Source: Parabacteroides merdae ATCC 43184 | GTDB lineage: Bacteria; Bacteroidota; Bacteroidia; Bacteroidales; Tannerellaceae | DNA: 64,000 nt | Direction of reading: 5' to 3' | Assembly (NCBI RefSeq): GCF_025151215.1 | Contig: NZ_CP102286.1 | Span: forward strand, 2,604,001-2,668,000 | Shown here: in pieces, positions 1 to 7,928 of the stretch | Position numbering within the stretch: the stretch's first letter is position 1 | Layout of the letters: the number at the start of each line of letters is the position of its first letter | Notes under the pieces: model-generated | The model's input: the letters and a program-made list of their open reading frames with translations, nothing else | Database searches by the model: none | What the model was told of the DNA's origin: nothing | Made by a program: the position numbers and the translations under genes

Positions 1-255
1 CCGGACCTTTCTTTCTACAGCTGCCGCCTGTTGCTGCATTCCGAAGTCGGACGGGTGCACATAGTCAACCCAACCACCGGATGGTATGTTCAGATCTTCG
101 CGGGACAAATAATATACATCTTTAATTCCTTCGGACTGAATCTGCTCGTATGCTTTACGGGAAGCACGGTTAACCTGGGTGATTTCGTTGTATTTTATTG
201 AATCCATATACATATTGCTATAGCCTCCGTGTTCGATCAGCAAGATGGGCAGTAA
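1..255 (-). pseudogene. SGNH/GDSL hydrolase, C-terminal part, 5'-truncated
   Basis: The minus-strand frame is open from about position 255 to the window edge and continues beyond it. It reads PILLIEHGGYSN, then an alpha-helical stretch, then VDYVHPSDFGM followed by QQQAAAVERKVR. The DxxH-like HPSD block near the C-terminus is typical of SGNH-fold esterases, where it supplies the catalytic Asp/His. In Bacteroidetes these enzymes are usually secreted carbohydrate esterases. The upstream part, with the nucleophile GDS block and signal peptide, is absent: instead the sequence runs directly into AbiEii sequence in another frame. I infer a truncated, non-functional gene. The family call is from motif recognition only. 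Confidence 0.6.
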
Positions 256-637
256 AATAGAATCTTGTACCAGGATATTTCTTTTCGACTGTAATCGGTT
301 CTATTTTGATACTTCCTGCGTCAAATGACACCCCATCTTCATGGCATACGATACCCAGGATTTCTTGGAATACACGAGCCAGGAAATCCCAGCCACAACT
401 GATCCTGTCCGCCATAAACCCACATCAACCGTAGGACGAGCCTCAAGTCCATTCATGGCATAAAGCAAAGAACCGCCTTTCAACAAGAATTTGTCCTTGT
501 ACTGGCTTACAGAAGCCCTGCAAAGCAGTCTCTCGTTGAAGTATCTTGCCAGAAGATACCATGTATTTATAGCCTGTCTCATTCATGAGGTTGAGCAAGC
601 GTGTCTTTACAGACTTGTCATAGTTTTTCTTTCCCAT
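250..637 (-). pseudogene. AbiEii-like nucleotidyltransferase toxin, frameshifted and truncated
   Basis: Three overlapping minus-strand frames together spell an AbiEii/AbiGii-type toxin. The N-terminus (MGKKNYDKSVKTRLLNLMNE) is in one frame. The core (ARYFNERLLCRASVSQYKDK, then FLLKGGSLLYAMNGLEARPT) is in a second. The continuation (MADRISCGWDFLARVFQEIL, then KKYPGTRFYFTAHL) is in a third. The KGG(S/A)LL...RPT(x)D block is the nucleotidyltransferase signature of type IV toxin-antitoxin toxins. Frameshifts fall near 555-575 and near 415, the second just at the expected catalytic DxD. The C-terminal part is missing, because at about 245-255 the sequence switches to an SGNH hydrolase. It sits directly downstream of the AbiEi remnant in normal operon order. 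It should be inactive. Confidence 0.75.
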
Positions 638-641
638 TATC

Positions 642-1249
642 TTATTCTATTGCGATTTCGAGATAATTTTTCAACGTGTTAAACACTCTTAGGCGCTTGG
701 CGTAATCCTGCAAACGGGCGAGATTACGGTTCGGCTTTTTCAGATAAGTACGTATTACTTCCGCGCAAACGTCCAGACCAATCTTGTTCCGATACTTCAC
801 CGCATCACAAACACTTCGTTCCATATCAGTAATATGAACTTTATATCCCGATATATCCGCATCCATAATCCCAAACTCCAAGTTCTCTTTTTTCCAATAA
901 TAAAGTTCTATAGGCAGGGCGTGTGGAAGCACTACTTTCCTTTTATTGGCAATGGCTATGCAAAAAGCAGGCGGGACTGTCGTAGACAGTTGATGATATG
1001 TCCAGGCATTGTACAGGCATAAACACCATTCGGTATTATCCTCTCCACGTCTATCATCGTGTTTAGCAATGCCTCAGGAGCAGCATATACCCCATGACGC
1101 AATCTTATCAAATCGCCACGTTCTTTAGCTCGCAACACCTGTTTATATTCCGACAGGTGAGATATATCCGTTGTGGATATAGTCCCTCCGAGAGACGCAA
1201 CTTTATTAATTATATCATTCATATAATCCACCTTAGAAGTTCTTTTCAC
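642..1249 (-). pseudogene. AbiEi-like type IV antitoxin, frameshifted
   Basis: The N-terminal part (956-1249) has a winged-helix antitoxin/repressor sequence: ISTTDISHLSEYKQVLRAKE, then RGDLIRLRHGVYAAPEALL. The C-terminal part (to 642) follows in another frame and contains the AbiEi_1-like block ITDMERSVCDAVKYRNKIG. Reading through the frame change near 1015-1025 recovers LYNAWTYHQLSTTVPPAFCI, which joins the halves. So one small indel broke a gene of about 200 codons. A -7 box at 1254-1261 ends only five bases before the first ATG, which suggests that the in-frame ATG at 1222 was the real start. In intact AbiE systems this protein autoregulates the operon and neutralises AbiEii; here both partners are broken. 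Confidence 0.75.
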
Positions 1250-1253
1250 ACTA

Positions 1254-1261
1254 CAAAAATA
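1254..1261 (-). promoter_or_regulatory. -7 box of the abiE remnant
   Basis: On the minus strand this reads TATTTTTG, matching the Bacteroidetes TAnnTTTG box. It lies immediately upstream of the AbiEi reading frame. Confidence 0.5.
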
Positions 1262-1467
1262 CGATTATTTTCCGAATAACAGGCAATATTCTACGGTTAA
1301 TTCACAAAAACACCGTATAATACTACCGGTATCCGTTTTTCATATAAATCATATCTATAGAAGAAGCCCTGTGTCATCTGATGATTTCTGATGACATCTG
1401 ATGCCATTGCTTTTCATGTTTTAGAGATAAAGCGGTTCTTTGCCCAAATCCATGAAAATGAGATGTT

Positions 1468-1695
1468 ATGAACATACAGGAAGCAAAGGACATCAGACTT
1501 GTTGATTTTTTAGCCGGATTCGGATATGAACCGGTAATACAGCGTGGAAACAGCGTGTGGTACAAATCACCTTTTAGGGCGGAAAAGAAGGCTTCTTTCA
1601 AGGTAGACCTTCATAAGGAACTGTGGTATGACTTCGGACTGGCCATGAGGGTTCTGATAATCTCATTCCAATGCATTACATGTATTGCCTATTAA
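1468..1695 (+). pseudogene. DNA primase (CHC2/toprim family) N-terminal fragment
   Basis: The first 60 or so codons (MNIQEAKDIRLVDFLAGFGY, then NSVWYKSPFRAEKKASFKVD and LWYDFGL) match the start of the CHC2 zinc-finger primases carried by Bacteroides mobilizable and conjugative elements. After WYDFGLA the homology stops and the frame ends within 20 codons, before the rest of the zinc finger and the TOPRIM catalytic domain. It is therefore a remnant of a mobile element rather than a working primase. It points away from the abiE remnant and supports the idea that 1-4.7 kb is a graveyard of inserted DNA. Confidence 0.65.
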
Positions 1696-1699
1696 TAGT

Positions 1700-1833
1700 G
1701 CTATAATTCTGATATATGATGTCTTGCGCATGGATTTGCCTCAACGAATACGAATCTGTCCTCCGATTACTTGCCAATATTCCACTGCTTGAATAATATT
1801 ATTCCCAATTATAGATGTCCATAATTACTTCTT
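1700..1833. other. short intergenic stretch, nothing recognised
   Basis: AT-rich sequence with no recognisable coding pattern, terminator or repeat. Confidence 0.4.
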
Positions 1834-2142
1834 TTATATTAGCTGTTGCGCCACCTGTAAATTCTCTTTTAATATTTTACCGAGACTTTTTGCAAAGTGT
1901 TTGTATGAATTCTTTTCTTTCTCTTTATCATTATCCGATAAATTACTACTATCAATTTCAGAGTGTACAAAACTGACAATACTATCAATTGCATTATCTA
2001 CGGTTTTGCTGCTAATTTTTGATTTATATCCCAATGCATTTATAACACATATATTTACCAGCTCCAATATCTCTGGCGATTTAATAGCTGCTTTTATTCG
2101 CTCTGCCATTAGTTTTGCACCTTTATCTTGTGATTCTGACAA
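1834..2142 (-). CDS. hypothetical protein downstream of rloB
   Basis: An ORF of 102 codons from a TTG, or 91 from an in-frame ATG at 2109. The product is charged and mostly helical, with a KSPEILELVNICVINALGYK block and a Lys/Glu/Asn-rich middle (NDKEKEKNSYKHFAKSLGKI). I do not recognise a family. It lies 55 bp downstream of rloB on the same strand and has no promoter box of its own that I can see, so it may be a third gene of the RloA/RloB operon. It has no signal peptide or membrane segment. The start codon is uncertain and it might be a decayed tail of something larger. Confidence 0.45.
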   Translation of the reverse strand: MSESQDKGAKLMAERIKAAIKSPEILELVNICVINALGYKSKISSKTVDNAIDSIVSFVHSEIDSSNLSDNDKEKEKNSYKHFAKSLGKILKENLQVAQQLI

Positions 2143-2197
2143 GATGTCAAGAAAGATATCAGCTAATGTTATTTACCTATTCTCCATAATCTTCAAA

Positions 2198-2740
2198 TTA
2201 CAAACTTTCCAGCAGTTCTATCATTTTATAGATGGTAGTTGATGGATTATTATATGTATCCAGCATCTTGGCTCTTGCCGTTGCTTCTGATGTTTTTTCA
2301 GACAGTTGCTGTTTCTCATTTAATGCCAAAGTTCCCTTTGTGTAGTGTTCAAGATGTCTTTTCAGTTTCTTGATGCAGACGTTTTGCGTTAGTTCGGCAT
2401 GACACTTCTCAAAGTGCAGCAAATACCACAACTCAATACATGGATTCGACACCATCAATATCGCATCTGGAATACTTAGCAGGTGTTCCAGCATTCCGTC
2501 CACATCTAGGTCAAACATTAGGAATGTTTTATCATTTTTGGTTACAACATATTCCCGTTTACAATTCTCTATATACCGAACGGATATGTTCGAATCGCTC
2601 TTTCTTGGGATAATTTGAATAGGCGCACGGTATTGTGAACGGAGGTGGCTGATATAAGCAACCTCAGACTCCCCTTCACAGAAAACAAAGAAGTTTGGCT
2701 TCATTGTTTTGCCTTTGGATTTTCTTATTTGTCGTCCCAT
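2198..2740 (-). CDS. RloB family protein
   Basis: A 180-residue RloB-domain protein. Visible hallmarks are CEGESE at residues 21-26, an acidic FDLDVDG at 76-82 and SNPCIELWYLLHFE near 98-111. The spacing of Glu and DxD acids suggests a TOPRIM-like metal-dependent nuclease core, although the family's biochemistry is not settled. The start is 8 bp downstream of the ATPase stop, so the two are almost certainly co-translated. RloA/RloB pairs were first noted inside type I restriction loci, and the ATPase-RloB arrangement is that of the AbiL abortive-infection system. I infer a phage-defence effector or nuclease. The length is normal for the family and the frame is intact. Confidence 0.85.
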   Translation of the reverse strand: MGRQIRKSKGKTMKPNFFVFCEGESEVAYISHLRSQYRAPIQIIPRKSDSNISVRYIENCKREYVVTKNDKTFLMFDLDVDGMLEHLLSIPDAILMVSNPCIELWYLLHFEKCHAELTQNVCIKKLKRHLEHYTKGTLALNEKQQLSEKTSEATARAKMLDTYNNPSTTIYKMIELLESL

Positions 2741-2748
2741 ATCAGTTT

Positions 2749-3993
2749 CTATTTTATAAAATTATCCGTCTGTTCGTCAATATACGGGATGGCATCAAAA
2801 CGACCTTGCAGATATGCCTTTTCTGCATCCAGCCCGTCACGGAAATCTTTGTAATCAAACAGCGAATACAAATCCGAGGACCCGTCATCCCGTTTGTTAA
2901 CAAAATATATCTGATCCTTACGTAACTTGTTGGTATTAAGCAGGTATGTATTGTGTGTAGTATATATCAACTGCGCCGATTCGCTTTTATTGAACAAACC
3001 GATAATATATTCTACCAGTTTTATATGCAGCTGCGTTTCGATTTCATCTATCAACAAGATTTTATTATTCTTGACGATATCCAGGATTGTCAGCATCATA
3101 TTGAATAAACGCTGTGTTCCATCAGACTCTTCTGCAAAAAAGTTGAAAGGAACATCCGGGTTATTTCTGTGATAGGTCGTAATGACCAGCTGTGGTTTCT
3201 GAATATCTTCTACCGACAATATTTGATTGTCTGCAGGGTCAATCACTGCAGTCGAAAATACTTTATTCTCGTGCCTGCTGTCGATTTTGACAATGTCGCT
3301 ATCAGCAATTCGCAGCACATTAAGGAACTGTTCTTTGTTCTCATTCAACAAGCGCTCGACAGAGAACGAATTATATCCGAAATAATTCAAAATAAAACGC
3401 TCATTGAAATATCGAAAAACATCTTTTGCTGTATCTCGATCCATCTGACTGGCGCGTGACACGAAAAGCGTTTTTTTGGATGTATTGGCAGCAACATCCA
3501 TAGGGCGGCGAATCACCGAGCGGAATTCATAGATATTCTTTTTGTCGGGTCCCTTTGTTTCATCACGGGAAAATACCAGTGAACGACGGCCATTCGGATA
3601 ATAGTAAAGTGCCTCTTTCAGTATCTCAACTTTATTGAGTTCAAAAGAATATTCATATTCGATACCTTCAAGGAGGAAGCGAATGAAGAATGTACTTGGC
3701 TTGCCAATGCCTCCGAATTTGAACGGAGTAAAGGCAAATATCGTATTCTCATTGTAATTATGAGATGAGAATATCATTCCCACACAAGCGCGAATAGCCT
3801 TGATAAGGCTGCTCTTTCCTGACGCATTTGCACCATAAATGGCAACAGTTTTAAGCAACCGCTCATCACCGCATACAAATGTATTTTCTTCAAGCTCCTT
3901 TGCCTTTTTTGTCTGTATGCTTGCTGCCTGCATATCCAGTACCACCTCATCTTTAATTGAGAAGAAGTTGCTCAAACGAATTTCAAGTATCAT
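2749..3993 (-). CDS. RloA-like AAA/ABC-type ATPase
   Basis: A 414-residue ATPase of the AAA_15/AAA_21 (OLD/SMC-like) type. Walker A is GANASGKSS at residues 54-62. A signature-like EESDGTQRLFNMM lies around 290-305, and Walker B follows as ILLIDEIETQLH, where DE supplies the catalytic carboxylates. A D-loop/H-loop-like YTTHNTYLL comes after that. The N-terminus (MILEIRLSNFFSIKDEVVLD) is the usual start of RecF/SMC-like ATPases. It is the first gene of a minus-strand operon with rloB 8 bp downstream, and a good -7 box lies 28 bp upstream of its ATG. It probably senses or remodels a DNA substrate for the RloB effector. The frame is intact, unlike its neighbours. Confidence 0.88.
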   Translation of the reverse strand: MILEIRLSNFFSIKDEVVLDMQAASIQTKKAKELEENTFVCGDERLLKTVAIYGANASGKSSLIKAIRACVGMIFSSHNYNENTIFAFTPFKFGGIGKPSTFFIRFLLEGIEYEYSFELNKVEILKEALYYYPNGRRSLVFSRDETKGPDKKNIYEFRSVIRRPMDVAANTSKKTLFVSRASQMDRDTAKDVFRYFNERFILNYFGYNSFSVERLLNENKEQFLNVLRIADSDIVKIDSRHENKVFSTAVIDPADNQILSVEDIQKPQLVITTYHRNNPDVPFNFFAEESDGTQRLFNMMLTILDIVKNNKILLIDEIETQLHIKLVEYIIGLFNKSESAQLIYTTHNTYLLNTNKLRKDQIYFVNKRDDGSSDLYSLFDYKDFRDGLDAEKAYLQGRFDAIPYIDEQTDNFIK

Positions 3994-4021
3994 TTCATCC
4001 CTTAAATTTGTAATTGTTTTG

Positions 4022-4029
4022 CAAATATA
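4022..4029 (-). promoter_or_regulatory. -7 box of the rloAB operon
   Basis: On the minus strand this reads TATATTTG, a perfect TAnnTTTG box 28 bp upstream of the rloA ATG. A clean TTTG at the usual 19-bp distance is not evident. Confidence 0.6.
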
Positions 4030-4205
4030 GCAAATTAAATGACAAAATCATAATTCGGACAATTTTTAATAGATTAGAGGTAGCCTGCATAAAGTATTGT
4101 TATATAGGGGGCATTCGACAAGCCAAAGAATGATGTTTCTATATCTGTGTGTTCATTCACTACTTGCAACTCATAAACCTTTTTGGTTAACGCAATATGA
4201 CACAC

Positions 4206-4614
4206 TTACAGTGGTTTAACTTTATCTGCCAGTTGCATGGTTGATACGTATTTATCCGCTATACAGCCCGATTGCCAATACCCCGACTGGCATTTGTCAT
4301 AGGGAGCACTGTTCATACAAGCAGCAAGTTGAAACATGAAAGATTGTCCGAAACGATACAAAAATAGTATGTTCAACGTCTTGAGAACTGCCGTCAGACT
4401 ATCACAGAAATTACTAGTTATTCGACTCTTTTCATTTGGAACTATTTCGTTTGGATAATTCTCTTCAATTTCTCGTTCTATTCTTGATAAGACTGCCTGT
4501 TTGTGAATTTGTCACAATTGGCACCATGTTTTTTAATGAATTCGCAAAGATTCTTGTTTTTACAACTGGAAGATCATATCCTCTAAAAAATGTGATATTA
4601 CCCCAAGTTGTCAT
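4206..4614 (-). pseudogene. decayed coding fragments of unknown family
   Basis: This stretch between rloA and the GH20 fragment has protein-like minus-strand frames. One is 4465-4614, 49 codons from an ATG, beginning MTTWGNITFFRGYDLPVVKT. A second is open from 4511 to a TAA at 4206, with no early start codon, and includes ERIEENYP-like helices, LNILFLYRFGQSFMFQLAA and NSAPYDKCQSGYW. The amino-acid texture looks like real coding sequence broken by frameshifts. I do not recognise the family. The rest of 4030-4686 shows nothing else, so this is best read as debris from one lost gene. Confidence 0.35.
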
Positions 4615-4686
4615 CAAAAAAGTGTATTATATACTGGTTTTCATCCTCGAAAAAATGTATCTTTGCAAAAGACAAGTGAATAATTC

Positions 4687-5553
4687 TTATTTTACACAAA
4701 CTTCATCCACAAATAAAAATGCGGGATTGCCGGGCCACATATGCCAGGCCGGTAATTTCGGTGTAACTCTAGCAATAATCCGTACATAACGGGTTTCCAC
4801 CACAGAGAAAGAAAGCGTATGCGGGTAAATACCGTCTTTATCTTCCTTGTCTAAAACCGGATAAGAGGCCGAAGCAAGTTTTCGGTACTCTTTTCCATCT
4901 TCAGAACACCATACTTCCAGCCCGGTGGCATCCATTACGGCTGCTCCTTTTGAGACGTTGACAGTCAGCGATACCGAAGAGACAGGTGTCGACTTTTGTA
5001 GGTCGATGGTCAGATCCATATCTTTCAGGAAGCCGAGCCAGCGGCCGGTGTTATAGTTCTGATTACCCTGTAATCCGTCAGTCAGCGTGCTTACCCCGTT
5101 GAAAGTATAGTTCTCATGTGGTGCATTGGCCAGCCAGGAAGGTTTGAAAGTTGCTTTGTTTACATGGATATGTTCCTCAAATACACTACTGGTATCCTCA
5201 GTCGTAACAATAACGGCTTTCAGTTTGGTGTCTTCCCGTATTATCAATGGTTCCGTATAGATCAGGGAAGCTGTATCCGGTTGACTTCCGTCTGTCGTAT
5301 AGTAGATCGGGCGGTTACCGATAGTGGAAAGGGAAATCTCAAGCGCGTCTTGCAACGTGTCTGTCCGGAAGTTCTCGGTTATTTGAAAAACATGTTCCGA
5401 ATAAGTATAATGAGATTTGTCATATACAGTTATCAAACGATACAAACGATCCATAAAAGCGTCGAAATCGTGTTGTTCAGGATCAGCCCAGCCTAATTCG
5501 CTTAACGCGGCCAGACGTGGAAGGATTAGGTACTCAGCCCGTTCCCGTTGCAC
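4687..5553 (-). pseudogene. GH20 beta-hexosaminidase, C-terminal part, 5'-truncated
   Basis: The first residues (AEYLILPRLAALSELGWADP) are the end of the GH20 TIM barrel. A chitobiase C-terminal beta-sandwich follows (RPIYYTTDGSQPDTASLIYT). The final 150 residues look like a discoidin/F5-8 type C carbohydrate-binding domain, with VSSVSLTVNVSKGAAVMDAT and ETRYVRIIARV near the C-terminus. The catalytic DE pair, most of the barrel and the signal peptide are missing. The upstream sequence belongs to a mobile element, and the apparent GTG start at 5553 overlaps the last gene of that element by 28 bp. No N-terminal half is found on the other side of the element, so insertion was followed by deletion or rearrangement. 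Confidence 0.75.
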
Positions 5554-5801
5554 ATTTCCTCCAACGCGATGCCGTTTTTACGGACAAGGGCAAGGTCGCC
5601 CAGTCCACACGCGATTTCATTGAGTAGCGTGCGTTCCTCATCCCTGTCTTTTGCCGTTCCGTAAATTCTAAGCAGGGAATACCGGTGTAGCGCCGAACGG
5701 GATGGCATATCCAGTTTTTCCCATATCTCATCGTTTCCTATAGCCTGTCTGGTGTTTTCCGGAAGTCCGTACCACCACTTGTCCAAATTGTTTGTATCCA
5801 T
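5526..5801 (-). CDS. mobile-element hypothetical protein, probably C-terminally clipped
   Basis: An ORF of 91 codons starting MDTNNLDKWWYGLPENTRQA, with a central helical region and no signal peptide or membrane segment. I do not recognise a family beyond its resemblance to small cargo proteins of Bacteroides conjugative elements. It begins 10 bp downstream of the J-domain gene and is the last gene of that block. Its final residues (EEMCNGNGLST) are encoded by DNA that, in another frame, is GH20 sequence, so the natural C-terminus was probably lost at the element-chromosome junction. Confidence 0.6.
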   Translation of the reverse strand: MDTNNLDKWWYGLPENTRQAIGNDEIWEKLDMPSRSALHRYSLLRIYGTAKDRDEERTLLNEIACGLGDLALVRKNGIALEEMCNGNGLST

Positions 5802-5811
5802 AATTTCTGAA

Positions 5812-6837
5812 TCAGATTGTTTTCAAATTCTGTTTTGAGTACCATGCCTGATACGCGGCGGCATACTCCTGACGTTCCCGCTCCAGGGAATCTCTCATCT
5901 CCGGGGTGTACCCGAGCAGGCGGATGTATCCTCCGTTATAACCGGTGAGTTCGCACCTTATTCCGGCTCCCTCCAGTTTGTCGATGCGTTTTTGGGCCAT
6001 TTTTGCGCTTGAATATTCCTTCGGCCAAAAATAGAGTTCGCCCCGTGAGCCGAAACAGTCTTCCCCCAGAATTATTTCCCCGGCATACTTCCGGCTTTCG
6101 ATGAAGCCGAAACGCGCTTTGCCCAATGCCCGGCGCATTGCCTTGTGTGCCGGACCTTCCGGATGCTTGAATACCTCCGGTTTGTCTTTGCTGTCGAGTC
6201 TGGGCGGTTCCACCTTGTACGGCTGTTTGTAACTTCCGATTCCAAGTGTCAGGTAAAAGTTGGTGTGAAAATAGTCCGTCATGGGGTCGCTGTCGTCGAA
6301 ATTGTACGACATGATGAAATCGCAGATATTCATCATTACATCTTTTGCCCTGTCCGTCAAGGATTTGTATGAAGCGATATGATAGTGGTTGACATCGCCT
6401 TGAACTTTTCCGGACTCTTTGGTGAACGCCTCGAAATCCGCTTTCATCAACCGGATATGGATGGAGTGGCAATTCTCCCGTCTGACAGAGAACTTGTATC
6501 CCGGATAGGTCTCCTTGAGCCATGCCCGTACCAGTGCCACGATTTCCGGCGCATGCTGCCCCTTGTAATTGCGGCCTTTCCAGCGGTATTCGTTATACAC
6601 ATACTCGGTGTATTCCTTTGCCGTGGCTCCCGAATAGTCATATTCATATCCGGTTGAAGTCGCGGGAATATCCGGTTTGTCTTTCCAAGCCTCAAAAAGC
6701 CTTCCAAACTCGGTGTTCACCTGTTGCATGATCGCAGTGTCGCCACCCTTGTCCGGGTGGTGCTCCAATGCCAGCCGGCGGTATTCTTTCTTCAAGTCCG
6801 CCAGAGAGTGTATGTTCTGAAAATAAGTCATAGCCAT
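5812..6837 (-). CDS. J-domain (DnaJ-like) protein of the mobile element
   Basis: The product is 341 residues from the ATG at 6837 (MAMTYFQNIHSLADLKKEYR). A longer frame exists upstream but would overlap the preceding gene. The N-terminal 50 residues are a J domain with the Hsp70-activating HPD in LEHHPDKGGDTAIM. A large C-terminal domain of unknown function follows, containing YKFSVRRENCHSIHIRLMKA and GELYFWPKEYSSAKMAQKRI. It has no zinc-finger or substrate-binding region of true DnaJ. J-domain cargo proteins of this type are common in Bacteroides conjugative transposons. I infer a host-chaperone-recruiting accessory protein. It sits in a tight same-strand gene row from 10.5 to 5.5 kb. Confidence 0.8.
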   Translation of the reverse strand: MAMTYFQNIHSLADLKKEYRRLALEHHPDKGGDTAIMQQVNTEFGRLFEAWKDKPDIPATSTGYEYDYSGATAKEYTEYVYNEYRWKGRNYKGQHAPEIVALVRAWLKETYPGYKFSVRRENCHSIHIRLMKADFEAFTKESGKVQGDVNHYHIASYKSLTDRAKDVMMNICDFIMSYNFDDSDPMTDYFHTNFYLTLGIGSYKQPYKVEPPRLDSKDKPEVFKHPEGPAHKAMRRALGKARFGFIESRKYAGEIILGEDCFGSRGELYFWPKEYSSAKMAQKRIDKLEGAGIRCELTGYNGGYIRLLGYTPEMRDSLERERQEYAAAYQAWYSKQNLKTI

Positions 6838-6844
6838 GAGTTTT

Positions 6845-7054
6845 TTATGCCCCTGCGAGGCGGTTGATAAAATATTCCCGGTAGTCAAGGTCAAGACCGA
6901 GGTTGAGACAGGCCGTTTCCATGTCATCTTCCCTCAAATCATCTGCCTCCTGCAATTCGCGCAGATACCGGATTTCGGAGTCCAGGTACTCCCGTGCTTC
7001 CGTTTGACTGCAACCGCATGAGCTGCCGATCAGACTGATAATGTTTCCTCGCAT
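6845..7054 (-). CDS. small mobile-element hypothetical protein
   Basis: A 69-residue product starting MRGNIISLIGSSCGCSQTEA, with an acidic middle (EADDLREDDMETACLNLGLD). It ends 7 bp before the J-domain ATG and overlaps the upstream gene by 25 bp, which argues for translational coupling in one operon. The family is unknown. The N-terminal part looks like a short helix-turn-helix or UBA-like bundle, but I cannot support a function. Confidence 0.6.
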   Translation of the reverse strand: MRGNIISLIGSSCGCSQTEAREYLDSEIRYLRELQEADDLREDDMETACLNLGLDLDYREYFINRLAGA

Positions 7055-7368
7055 ACTGTTTGATTTTTGGGGTTACTGTTCCTTTTTCTGAAGTGTCGTC
7101 CGTCATATATCGAGACGGCCCGTTCCACCAGAATCCTGCGGTTGTCTTCCGAGAGTTCCAGGTAGAACCGTTCCGCCGCGCCGAATGTGCCCTTGTCTGT
7201 CGCCACGCACCATTTTTCCCAGAAATGCGGGTACATGCCGCCATACACGGCTTTGCGTTCCTCCTCGCTCCAGGCGTTCCACATGTAGTAGAAGAAACTG
7301 GAGACGGTATTTTCCGCTTGATATTTCATGATTCTTTTCATTTGATTGATTGTTGATGCCAGATTCAT
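7030..7368 (-). CDS. mobile-element hypothetical protein
   Basis: A 112-residue soluble protein with a Trp/Tyr-rich helical centre (VSSFFYYMWNAWSEEERKAV, then YPHFWEKWCVATDK). In-frame alternative starts exist at 7341 and 7329. It has no signal peptide. The sequence texture is that of uncharacterised accessory proteins from Bacteroides conjugative elements. It overlaps the next gene (6845-7054) by 25 bp and follows the 7381-7878 gene closely, so it belongs to the same transcription unit. Confidence 0.6.
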   Translation of the reverse strand: MNLASTINQMKRIMKYQAENTVSSFFYYMWNAWSEEERKAVYGGMYPHFWEKWCVATDKGTFGAAERFYLELSEDNRRILVERAVSIYDGRHFRKRNSNPKNQTVCEETLSV

Positions 7369-7380
7369 TGCCCGGAAGGA

Positions 7381-7878
7381 TTACCGGATATTCAATATTG
7401 CGCTAAAGACATGTGGGTCAAGCCTGTAAAACGTCGGAAGGTTAAGTGTGACCATCGGGTAGCTTACCCAGCCGCTCTGACGTCTATAACCTGTATCCTC
7501 AGCTAATTTGTTGGACAGAAGGAACTCCATGGCATCAGGATTGTTGTTGATGTCCACGAATACCCTGTCAGGCAGTGAGAATGCCGCCTTATCTTCTAAG
7601 TTGACCGTCAGGACCGTGTATATCTCATGGGTCACGGGATCTTTCAGAGACAATGCCGGCCAGCCGTTATGGTACATTTCAATCACGATTGAGAGACGGC
7701 TTTCCTGATACAGGAAAGTCTCTTCCATGGACGGATGGTCGCATTTGACAATTTCAAAATCATCCTCCCCTTTGGTAAATGTCACCATCGGATAGGATAC
7801 ATCGACAAAACATTCCTCTTCCCGGTAACAGAGATGTTCTTTTCCCTCTGAACGGATTATAGCCAATCGGGTGTTCAT
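7381..7878 (-). CDS. mobile-element protein, DUF4313-like
   Basis: A 165-residue product from the ATG at 7878 (MNTRLAIIRSEGKEHLCYRE); an upstream in-frame ATG at 7932 is possible. Two repeated-looking blocks, FVDVSYPMVTFTKGEDDFEI near the start and SGWVSYPMVTLNLPTFYRLD near the end, suggest an internal duplication of a beta-rich fold. I associate this with DUF4313 proteins of Bacteroides mobile elements, but the assignment is from memory of the sequence texture. It is cytoplasmic by sequence. It lies within the cargo operon, 12 bp upstream of the next gene. Confidence 0.6.
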   Translation of the reverse strand: MNTRLAIIRSEGKEHLCYREEECFVDVSYPMVTFTKGEDDFEIVKCDHPSMEETFLYQESRLSIVIEMYHNGWPALSLKDPVTHEIYTVLTVNLEDKAAFSLPDRVFVDINNNPDAMEFLLSNKLAEDTGYRRQSGWVSYPMVTLNLPTFYRLDPHVFSAILNIR

Positions 7879-7928
7879 ATTCGTAACTGGTTTTAAAATT
7901 ATTGACTTGCAAGTTAATTGGCCGGCAT

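Noticed and set aside
4436..4789. 117-codon plus-strand ORF
   Set aside because: It lies antisense to protein-like minus-strand frames and to the GH20 fragment, is AT-rich with low-complexity translation, and has no promoter.
5812..6927. Longer start for the J-domain protein at 6927
   Set aside because: It would overlap the whole 3' part of the preceding gene; the J domain begins right at the ATG at 6837.
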